A stretch of 64,000 nucleotides of DNA from Simmondsia chinensis (lineage: Eukaryota > Streptophyta > Magnoliopsida > Caryophyllales > Simmondsiaceae), in contig JAGTTD010000022.1 in the NCBI GenBank assembly GCA_018398585.1, positions 6,702,001 through 6,766,000 of the forward strand, written 5' to 3'. The notes under the pieces are model-generated. The model saw only the letters and a list, made by a program, of their open reading frames with translations, had not been told where the DNA came from and searched no databases. The position numbers and the translations under genes are program-made. How positions within the stretch are numbered: the stretch's first letter is position 1; every line of letters begins with the position of its first letter. Below, in pieces: positions 56,149 to 64,000 of the stretch.

Positions 56149-57055
56149 TTGAGACTAGGATCACTAAATATCGGGACACTAACTAAGAAGAGTTTTGAGG
56201 TGGCTCATATGATGATGAGGAGGAACATCAACATCCTTTGTCTGCAAGAGACTAAATGGGTTGGCACGAAAGCCAAGGAGGTGCTAGGGCATAAGCTCTG
56301 GTATGCGGGCAAGATCAGATGCAGGAATGGAGTTGGGATCATTGTGGAAAGCAGCCTTAAGGATAAAGTAGTCGGAGTATCAAGAGCTGGCGATAGGATC
56401 TTAAGTATCAAGTTGGTCCTAGATGGTGAAGTATTGAACGTAATAAGTGCCTACGCACCTCAAACCAGATTATTTGAGCATGAGAAAGGAAAAATTCTGG
56501 GAGGACTTAGACACAATGATGCGAGACATACCCCAAACCGAACAAGTAATGATTGGCAGGGATTTCAACGGACACTTTGGAGCAACGGAGGATGGTTATG
56601 CTCAGCACCACAGAGGGCTCGGTTTTGGAACTAGGAATGCAGAGGGCAAAGCCCTATTGGACTTTACGGTTACCTACGACCTAATAGTGGCCAACACCTT
56701 CTTCAAAAAGCGCCAGCAACACATCATCACGTACCAAAGCGGCGGGACAAGAACTCAGATTGACTACATACTATTAAGGAGAAGATTGCAAGAAACTGCA
56801 GGGATTGCAAGGCTACCTCAGGCGAAGACCTGTCTACACAACATAGGGTGCTATGGGCAGATATAAAGGCCAAGAGGAGGGCCAAAAGAATCTGCAAACC
56901 TGCGCATTCGTACACATGTTGGAGGGAGCTCAAGGGGGAGAAGTATAAGGTATACAAGGAAAGAGTGGAGGCCGAACTCAGGGAGGACTTCGAGGGAGAT
57001 ACAAACCAGATGTGGAACCATCTGGCCCAAAAGATGAGAGGACTGGCATGAGAAG
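56149..57055 (+). pseudogene. RTE LINE endonuclease domain
   Basis: ATG 56149 starts MRLGSLNIGTL, the usual first strand of the endonuclease. LCLQETKW (catalytic Glu), VISAYAPQT and, after a frameshift near 56495, MIGRDFNGHFG (56550-56583; the family has GDFNGH) and GGTRTQIDYILL (56743-56778) follow. A further shift near 56810 brings TQHRVLWADIKAK with the final catalytic His. The linker continues to about 57055. Confidence 0.9.
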
Positions 57056-57109
57056 TTCTCGGCACTTCAAAGGGAAGGGTACCAAGCAACAGAGAATCTT
57101 GGTGGTGGG

Positions 57110-58470
57110 GTGATGAGGTCCAAGAGAAGATTAAAGCAAAACGAGTTTGTTTCAGAGAGTGGGACCATAGTAGGGATGAGAAGATGCGACAGCGGTATAT
57201 TCAAGCCAGGAGAGAAGCTAAGCGAGCAGTCAGAGAAGCACAATCAAGAGCTTATGAGGACTTCTACAAAAGGATGGAGACAAAGGAGGGTGCGAGGGAC
57301 TTATATAGAATCGCCAGAGCTAGAGAAAGGAAGGCCAGAGATTTGGACAGAGTTCAATGCATAAGAGGGGAAGATGGACAGGTACTCGTGGACATGTATC
57401 TAATCAAGGCTATGTGGAAAATATATTTCCAAGAGCTGTTCAACGAACAAGGAGGGACAAAGATATCCTTAGGTGATCTTCAAACATCCGAGGTGCATCA
57501 AAACCACTGTGACTGTAGGTAAATTAGCCTTGACAAAGTCAAAGAAGGCCTAAGATCCATGGGAAGGGGTAAAGCAGTTGGCCCAGATAGCATACGCATA
57601 GAAATATGGAAATGCCTTGGACAAAAGGGCGTCAGATGGTTGACGAAACTATTTAACCAAATCCTCCAGGGGGATAAGATGTCCGAGGAATGGAGGAAGA
57701 GCATATTGATTCCAATATATAAGAACAAAGGCGACATTCAGAGTTGTGCCAACTATCGGGGTATCAAACTAATGTGCCACACTCTGAAGTTGTGGGAATA
57801 GGTCATAGAGAGGAGGTTAAGGCAACAGATTGAGGTATCCGAGAACCAGTTGAGATTTATGCCTGGGAGATCAACAATAGAAGCCATCCACATCCTAAGG
57901 CGGACGGTTGAGCAATATAGGGAGAGACAAAAGGACCTTCATATGGTTTTCATTGATTTAGAGAAGGCATATGATAGAGTGCCAAGGAAGGTCCTTTGGA
58001 GAGTTTTGGACAGGAAAGGCATCCCTGTACCATACATTCGAGCCATTAAAGACATGTATGAAGAGTCACAAACTATGGTGCGTATCGTAGATGGGGAGAC
58101 AGACGTTTTCCAGATAACAGTAGGGGTTCACCAAGGGTCTGCTTTGAGCCTATATCTGTTCATTCTGGTTATGGACGAGTTCACCAGGCACATCCAGGGA
58201 TGTGTACCTTGGTGCATGCTTTTTGCAAATGACATAGTACTGGTGAGGGAGTCGCGGGAAAAGATAAATGAGAAGCTGGAACCGTGCAGAGGAGTTCTAG
58301 AGTAGAACGGTTTACGACTAAGCAGAGACAAAACCGACTACATGGAACTCAAGTTCAATCCCTCTACCACGCCTAGCCGGGAAGAGGTCATGATTGGACA
58401 CGAGGCCATTTCGAAGAAGGAGAGATTTAGGTACTTGGGGTCTACGATATAACACAATGGCGAAGTGGAC
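57110..58470 (+). pseudogene. RTE LINE reverse transcriptase, FADD changed to FAND
   Basis: Linker pieces (RQRYIQARREAKRAVREAQS) lead into RT: GKAVGPDSIRIEIW (57571-57612), ILIPIYKNKGDIQSCANYRG (57706-57765), a TAG after KLWE, then FMPGRSTIEAIHILRRTVEQ, VFIDLEKAYDRVPRKVLW, VHQGSALSLYLFILVMDEFT and CMLFANDIVLV. The catalytic FADD is FAND (Asn codon 58228-58230). A TAG after GVLE and another near 58450 follow. RT activity is not expected. Confidence 0.95.
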
Positions 58471-59007
58471 AAGAATGTCAGCTACAAGATCAAAGTGGGA
58501 TGGCATAAGTGGAGGATGGCCTCCGCGGTACTTTGTAATAGGAAGTTCCCCTTGAAGCTAAAGGGAAGATACTATAAAACGGTTGTGAGGCCAGCCATGG
58601 CGTATGGGGCAGATTGCAGGGCAATGAAACAACAGCACACATAGAAGATGAAAGTGGCGGAGATGCGAATGCTGAGGTGGATGTGTGGACACACAAGGAA
58701 GGATAGGATCAGAAACGACATCATAGGAGGCAAACTAGGCGTAGCCTCCATTGAAGATAAATTAAGGGAGCAACGTCTGAGGTGGTTCGGACATGTCAGA
58801 AGGAGACCGGACAACGCTCCAGTTAGGAGATGCGAACAGCCCCTTACTACTCTAGGTAGAAGAGGCAGAGGCAGACCAAAGAAGAGATGGCTGGAAACGA
58901 ATCGACAAGACCTCACCCACCTAAACCTTCGGGAGGAAATTGCCTTAAATAGGGCCCAATGGAGGGCTAGCATAGAGGTATTAGATGATCCGGCTGAAGC
59001 AGGGTAG
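58471..59007 (+). pseudogene. RTE LINE ORF C-terminus
   Basis: 58471-58644 and 58648-59007 carry YYKTVVRPAMAYGADC, a TAG at 58642-58644, MRMLRWMCGHTRKDRIRND, then KLREQRLRWFGHVRRRP and RGRGRPKKRWLE. This conserved RTE C-terminal module has the characteristic RWFGHVxRRP. Its stop is at 59005. Confidence 0.9.
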
Positions 59008-59159
59008 TCTTTGTCTTGACCTTATCTATTCCTTTCTCACTCTCTTTCTTTATCCCTCCTACCTTTGTTTCTATCCTCTATCTTTATCCTTTTCTCTATA
59101 TCCTTTTCTTTATATCCTGATGCTTTTCCTGTTGCCAAGTTTTTGGCTGATTGTTGCAG

Positions 59160-59298
59160 ACTATCTTATTAGGCTAGGAGTCTTCGAAAACAGCCTCTCT
59201 TCAGGGTAGCACCCTAAGGGGGGAATGCTGCGTACACCTACCCTCCCCAGACCCTACTTTTGCAGGAGCCCTTGGAGGCACTGGGTCTGTTGTTGTTG
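59160..59298 (+). repeat. RTE LINE 3' tail shared with the SINEs
   Basis: GAAAACAGCCTCTCTTCAGG, then CACCCTAAGGGGGGAATGCT, GCGTACACCTACCCTCCCC, GAGCCCTTGGAGGCACTGGG and (TTG)3. The same words in the same order form the 3' ~130 nt of SINE copies A, C, D and E and fragment B. This shared tail is what a LINE reverse transcriptase recognises in SINE/LINE pairs. Confidence 0.9.
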
Positions 59299-59420
59299 TA
59301 GTGTTTGAAAATCTAGCACTATAAGAAATGCTAACAATGAAACTTTTTCCAAATAATGCTATTAGCTGTTTCACTAGGCAAAAAGCTAAAAGCTATAAAA
59401 AATTATTTGTCAAATATAGT

Positions 59421-59940
59421 CGATATAGTATTTTTTTTTTAAATAGTACAAACGTCTTTAGTAGGGCAGGAAAGGGGGATGCCCAGCCTCGAACACTGGA
59501 TCCCGGGGTGGCAGTACACCTACCCAACCATTGGACTAGGAGGGCTTTGGCATATAGTATTGTTGTTCCAACTATAATAAGAAATTCTCCAAAATGTCAA
59601 TGCGCGTGGGAGCAAACGGTACTCTGAATTTCTTGGGAAGAAAGTTACCCAAGAATTCCATCGAAAAATTATGTATCCTGTACGGATCATTAGCCTCTTG
59701 GCAACCTCAAGGCTTTAGATTTGAAATTTTCTAAGAAAATTAACGACCCTCAATTAAACTGAAATGAGATTAAGATTTTCGTTTTAGAATTAAGTAGATT
59801 TGTAAGAAAGAAAAATATGAAAAAAAGTCAAAAAAAGAAAAATAATTTTTCCCCTTATTTAGAGAGCCGGTTCCAAAAATAATATTAAAAAATAAAAATA
59901 AAAATAATGCTGAAAAAAATTTACTTTCTACGATTCACGT
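59421..59940. other. Unannotated spacer
   Basis: AT-rich. A T9-type run near 59431, a short GC-richer patch at 59460-59550, nothing recognised. Confidence 0.5.
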
Positions 59941-60175
59941 AGACAAACTGGGTCGTGCGGTATAGCGAGATATAAACCGCGTTTACAAAATGCGGTTATA
60001 TTTAAACTAAACCGCATTAACCCAATGGAGTTTTGCTCAAATGAATTGCTTTAGTTATGCGCGGTTTAGTTCAAATAAAGCCACGTTTCCGAAATCCGGT
60101 TTACCACCAGTGTAACTGACCAAACGCGGTTTCTACTAGATGTCATTGAACCACATTTCGAAAATGCGATTTAAT
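59941..60175. repeat. Cluster of AACCGC/GCGGTT motifs
   Basis: At least six variants of ACCGCGTTT / AAATGCGGTTT (often as an inverted pair separated by a few bases, as at 59976-59999 and 60148-60172) within 235 bp of otherwise AT-rich DNA. The nature of the parent element is not recognised. Confidence 0.5.
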
Positions 60176-61251
60176 ATCAGTGACTATTTTGCCCAACTAA
60201 AAAATTTCAAGTATCCTGTTTTCATACAATTGTCACGGTTTTCAACTTCTAAACATTAGACAACAATTTATTGATATCCTTTTCCCAATTATAATATATC
60301 TACAGCAACAATTAATATAAACAATGACGCAATATCAATACAGTAGTTTATAATATATCACACATTCATATGAACATCTTCTACTCCAATAAAATATATG
60401 TGTACAATATACAAATATAATATTTAAACTAAAATATTAAATTTTCAATGTCAATCTTTTCTTCCTTTTGTTTGGTGAAATGAAAATCAAACAAAAAAAT
60501 AACTATGGTCACGCACCAGGGCCTTACCAATGTGGTAGGTAGGCGTTGCCAACGCCCGACCCGCATGCCCAACTGATCAATAATAGTGCACTATAAATTA
60601 GGATAAATTATAAAAAATTCTCACGTCTTTTGCTTCAAAAATAAGAAAACCCCCTCACAATTAAAAGCACTCACAAAACCTCCCCACTTTTAAAAATTTA
60701 TCACTTAACCCCCATGTAACTTATTTTTGACCATTTTATGCCTAATGTTTAATTTTGTTTTTAGAAAAAGGTTTTGTATTATTAGACAAAAATTAAATAT
60801 TTTATGTTCTTAGCAAAAAAAATTAAGAAAATTTTCTATATTTATAAAAATATAATTATTTTAATTGATTATAATTAATATTATATAAGTTCAGAAGATA
60901 AAAAGTATTTTTAAAATTTTTAGAAAAAAATATTATGAGATAAAATATAACTTTTTTTTGGTTGAGGGGCAAAATGGTCAAAAAAATTTATTTGGGGGCA
61001 AAGTGAAAAATTTTTAAAAGTTAAGGAGTTTAATGAGTGGTTTTATTTATGGGGGGGGTTTTTTGTTATTGAAGCCAAAGTCAGGGGGATTTTCTGTAAT
61101 TTACCCTAATATTATATATATATATATAATCATAATTTTTATTAATATTATAATATATAATCACAATAGTGTACTATAAAATTATAAATATATTTAATAA
61201 AATAAAATGTATTATAACTTATTAAAAAAAGCCCAACTGTAACAATATAAA
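60176..61251. other. AT-rich spacer, possible left end of third hAT
   Basis: Mostly AT-rich, with a TA run around 61115-61128. 60515-60580 is GC-richer (CAGGGCCTTACC.., GGCGTTGCCAACGCC) and could be the terminal region of the hAT whose coding starts at its right, but no duplication confirms this. Confidence 0.35.
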
Positions 61252-62690
61252 TCAATCTAAATTTGCTTCAATTGGTGCGGTATTTGTAGTGGAGTTAGTA
61301 TCTTCGTCTTCATCTTCATCGCTTGATTCCAAGTTCAGACGTTCCTGGTATCTATCCGCTGCAGCCCTCCAATCTTTCAAGCACACCGACAGTCCTAAGG
61401 TCTTTGGTAGCTTCGCTCTCTTTGTTTCTAGCAATCTACCACCTACACTAAAAGCAAACTCCGATGCTACTGCAGACACCAGACATGTTAGTATATCGCA
61501 TGCCATGGTGGGAAGTATGAGATATTGGGTTTTATATGATTTCCACCATAGTAAAATATCAAAATGTTCATCAGGCACCATTGGTTGGAATTCGAATACA
61601 GGTGAACCCAAGGATAAAGAAAGCTCATCATATGATATGGGAGTTTGTCTAGGCATTAATCGGTTAAACATATCCCACGCATATGATTTGTCCTCGAGAA
61701 GAGGACAAAGATGATGTAGAAGGAATATTTGCATTATTTGTTAATTTTTGAGAATAAATGAAAAAATATATCATGTCAAGTTTCTTCAACTTTATTAACA
61801 AGAGTTTTGTAATCAAAATTTGGTAGCATTCTTTTGTAAAATTTTGGACAAAAAAAATTAAAAATCCCTAAGTTTGCTACATGGATAAAAAATAGTGGGA
61901 ATATAATATGCCATGAGTAATTCAATAAAATATTTAAAAAAATTTTGTTGCACGGCAACAATAGTCCCCTGCAATGTGGGATTGGAAGAATTCTTCATCA
62001 TCTATACAGTAATATCTACCTGTCTAGATATTATGTCTAGAATAGTTGGGTAGTAGCAGCTAAAAAACAAACTTTCCTAGCATCTTTAAAAAGAACTAAT
62101 AAATATTTACAAATTTCATTTATTATTTTTCAATTTACATTACCTATACTAGAACAACTCAGATCTGCATGATTCATATGTACAAAATTCTAGTAAGGTT
62201 TTTTTGAAATGGTATGCATCTTTCTAGCATTTCAATCTTTGATGATCACCTTACATGTATGTAATTTAAAACATCTCCATGAAATGCCTTGTGATTGACA
62301 CAATTTTTTAAAATATTGTTGCCTAGTTGCCGATATTTTAATTGCTGTAATTATATCTTTTTAAATTGTAAGACAATTATCTATAAGTTGTAGCCCATCT
62401 ATTATTATTAAATGCAAAATGTGACAAATATAACGTAAATGAAAATATTTTACATCTAACATGGGCTTCAAATACCAAATTAATGGGTTAATAAATGTAG
62501 TGTTATTAGTTGCATTATCAAAAGTAATGCTCATAATTTTGTTTTCAATCCCCCACTCAAGGCATGTAGCCGCATTGCTACCTGTAATTACATGAGCACC
62601 GTGGGGATATTCAAATAGGCAAAAAAAAAAATTTATTTTATTTTTATTTATTTATTTATTTTTTTATTTTTTTTTGCATTGTGTAGGAAA

Positions 62691-62960
62691 GTCAACCAAA
62701 GAGGGTACCAACACGCACTCATCGAATCCCATTAGAACTCCAAAGTTAAGCGTGCTTAAGCGAGAGCAGTATCAGGATGGGTGACCTCCTGGGAAGTCCT
62801 CACCCTTAGGTTGGTGGCACTTGAAAACAACCTCTCTTCGGGAGTAATACCCTGAAGGGGGAAGGCTGCATACACCCATCTCCCCCCCCCCCCCCCCCCC
62901 CCCCCCCCGTGATCCTGCTTAGGCGGGGAACCATTGAGGCACTAGATATGTTGCGTTGCT
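62691..62960 (+). mobile_element. SINE copy D: 5S head, RTE-type tail, perfect 12-bp TSD
   Basis: Flanked by identical TTGTGTAGGAAA at 62679-62690 and 62961-62972. Starts ACCAAAGAGGGTACCAAC like copy C, then the 5S-like head (CGAATCCCATTAGAACTCC, AAGTTAAGCGTGCTTAAG, GATGGGTGACCTCCTGGGAA) to about 62800. The tail (ACAACCTCTCTTCGGGAG, GAAGGCTGCATACACCC) follows, and the C-rich TACCCTCCCC of the LINE tail has become a run of 27 C (62882-62908). The end is GAGGCACTAGATATGTTGCGTTGCT. It is the cleanest insertion of the family and lies inside a hAT remnant. Confidence 0.95.
62743..62797 (+). promoter_or_regulatory. 5S-type internal RNA polymerase III control region in SINE D
   Basis: Box A equivalent AAGTTAAGCGTGCTT at 62743-62757, an intermediate element, and box C equivalent GATGGGTGACCTCCTGGGAA (62776-62795) at the spacing of genuine 5S rRNA. 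This layout would recruit TFIIIA rather than the A/B boxes of tRNA-type SINEs. One box-A-side change (TTGGG to TTAAG). Confidence 0.7.
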
Positions 62961-63782
62961 TTGTGTAGGAAAAATCAATCTAATGTGCAATTATGCACAT
63001 GGAAGGTATGCCGAATTTCATCTTTCATGTGTCAAACGTCAACGAGATCATACTCGTATTTGTCTTAAAAATTTCTTTTGGCTCGTTTTTCATTTTTGTA
63101 TATTGTTTAAACATGTCGTGCTTCAAAGTGTTGCGAGGGACCCTTTGAGAGGTAAGGTTTAGTGCATTTTTATAGTAGCGGACAAATCTAGGATCTTCGC
63201 CGATGATAAACGGCTTCTTAGCCAAAGTGATGTATTTCATTAATTTGTTTCTATTAATCTTTTGTGAAAACCTAAAGTTTTGAAGCGTAGCAATTGCTTG
63301 TAGGAGGGTTTGTTGTGATGTGTCTGCGTTTAAGTTGGGGTGGGCTCTCATTAGGTGTTGTTTTAAAGTTCTGGATCGACTATCACGTTGGTGGTTGTAG
63401 GCTTTGTTATTATTACATAGTTTACAAAATGCTTTATTATTTCATGATCTAGTGTAAAATAGTGCCATACCTAACTACTAGGATGTCTACTAGCGGCACC
63501 CGTTGTGTTATCAAATTCTGGAGTTTCAGTTTCATCGATGTTGGGTGCGGGTTCAGAACATTCCACACCACCCAATTCAGGATAACCCTACTTGAATCCA
63601 TGTTCATGTTCCCAATTTAAAGTGTCTATGTATGGAGGTGATATGACGGGTTCCAAAAAATTATGGGTATTAAGTTCAACTCCTCCAGATTGGTTGCTAC
63701 CACTCGTTCTAGGGGCTTTAAGTGGTCGAGAAGAGCTAGAACTAGATCAGTCAGCTCCAAATGAAGTTGATCTATGCGCCAT

Positions 63783-64000
63783 TATATTATTATTATAAAA
63801 GTATATAAAATAAAAATGACAAGTAACAATGCAAGTAAATAAAAATGACAAATAAATAAAATTTCGTTATTAATTTTATTGAATGCTCAATTGAAATTTG
63901 AACTTCAATAAGCTTCTATGAATATAATTGAAACTTCAAACTTAAGACTTGAGAAGTTTTAGAGTAAAGAACGAAAATTATAGAGAGTAGAGAAAATTGG
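63783..64000 (-). other. 5' leader of the third hAT
   Basis: AT-rich sequence resembling, in reverse, the 5' UTR of the 49-kb hAT (GCATTTTAT, TTTGAATTTCAATT-type words). The terminal repeat is beyond the window. Confidence 0.4.

Larger units (their letters stand above)
55140..59298 (+). mobile_element. RTE-clade LINE, full length, probable TSD TAGTGTTYGA
   Basis: Flanks TAGTGTTCGA (55130-55139) and TAGTGTTTGA (59299-59308) match at 9 of 10 positions. Between them: a C-rich 5' region, an apurinic-like endonuclease, a reverse transcriptase, a C-terminal Arg/Trp-rich region and a 3' UTR ending in (TTG)n rather than poly-A. There is one ORF and no ORF1-type protein, as expected for plant RTE elements. 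Frameshifts and stops break the ORF, and the RT motif is FAND, so this copy is inactive. Its 3' UTR is the source type of the SINE tails in the window. Confidence 0.9.
54991..59420. mobile_element. MITE-like element split by the RTE LINE
   Basis: The left piece (54991-55139) starts GCTATATTTGGCTGTAGCTA with several TAGC(T/C)ATTAGC words. The right piece (59299-59420) ends with AAAAGCTATAAAAA and CAAATATAGT, the inverted counterpart. Joined without the LINE it would be about 270 bp, with AGCTATTAGCT-type inverted ends as in some plant hAT-like MITEs. No target duplication is fixed, so the call rests on the inverted ends. Confidence 0.5.
61252..63782 (-). pseudogene. Third hAT transposase, interrupted by SINE D
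   Basis: ATG at 63782 with a Ser-rich N-terminus. 63351-63025 carries the end of the BED finger (MRAHPNLN), the TLQNFRFSQKINRNKLMKYI segment and SMISLTFDT (first Asp region). After the SINE, at about 62590-62340, ITFDNATNNTTFI keeps the second catalytic Asp lost in the 49-kb hAT, and RYICHILHLIIIDG is the C-x2-H region. 61734-61252 holds the dimerisation part: ILLWWKSYKTQYLILPTMAC and VASEFAFSVGGRLLETKR. Many stops. Same superfamily and subtype as the 49-kb element but a different, older lineage. Confidence 0.9.

Noticed and set aside
62700..62800. Genuine 5S rRNA gene
   Set aside because: The 5S-like part is incomplete at its ends, diverged, fused to a common non-5S tail in four places and flanked by SINE-type duplications; there is no tandem array.

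Overview
This window is nuclear DNA of a flowering plant, from a repeat-dense intergenic region. I find no convincing host gene, rRNA or tRNA gene. Almost everything recognisable is a transposable element, and most copies are broken and nested. The mix (SIRE-type and other Copia, chromodomain Gypsy, L1 and RTE LINEs, BED-type hAT, CACTA, TRIM/SMART, SINEs) is angiosperm-specific. The RTE/SINE tail ending in TTG repeats resembles elements described in asterids, but that placement is only a weak inference.

Layout. 0.6-1.0 kb: end of a TRIM-like LTR element. 2.2-3.5 kb: 3' part of a CACTA element with its terminus. 3.5-7.1 kb: degenerate SIRE-like Copia (+). 8.1-9.2 kb: 5S-headed SINE (A) and a Copia fragment. 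10.2-12.5 kb: two LTRs of one Copia family, one of them solo with its target duplication. 12.8-14.3 kb: Copia pol fragment (+). 15.7-22.9 kb: Copia of that LTR family (-), with a duplicated LTR-plus-flank block. 23.5-24.1 kb: non-autonomous hAT with 8-bp TSD. 24.7-25.3 kb: two ~290-bp SMART-like mini-LTR elements. 25.6-28.5 kb: L1 LINE. 28.9-32.1 kb: non-autonomous CACTA. 33.3-33.8 kb: MITE. 34.3-38.9 kb: Copia gag interrupted by a degenerate Gypsy (+). 39.5-42.9 kb: two LTR-like copies tail to tail. 43.9-44.7 kb: Copia fragment and SINE (C). 44.7-52.6 kb: chromodomain Gypsy (-) with TSD TTTTC, whose 5' LTR is split by a 3.1-kb hAT with TSD CTAATGAA. 53.0-53.2 kb: SINE (E). 55.1-59.3 kb: full-length RTE LINE inside a MITE-like sequence. 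61.3-63.8 kb: third hAT (-), interrupted by SINE (D).

How the parts relate. Four SINE copies have a head that reads as 5S rRNA, including the internal pol III promoter, and a tail matching the 3' end of the RTE LINE at 59.2-59.3 kb. That is the expected arrangement of a SINE using a LINE's machinery. The 3.1-kb hAT and the 0.68-kb element at 23.5 kb form an autonomous-type/non-autonomous pair. Several better-preserved elements lack a catalytic aspartate: RTE RT FADD to FAND, Copia RT YVDD to YVDN, Gypsy protease DSG to NSG, and a hAT Asp to Tyr. These particular copies are therefore probably dead even though their ends are clean.

Most notable: the 5S-headed SINE family with its candidate LINE partner, and a Copia family whose primer-binding position lacks a tRNA match but carries 14 nt perfectly complementary to its own LTR (candidate self-priming). 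All similarity statements come from reading the sequence by eye; boundaries without a stated TSD are approximate.
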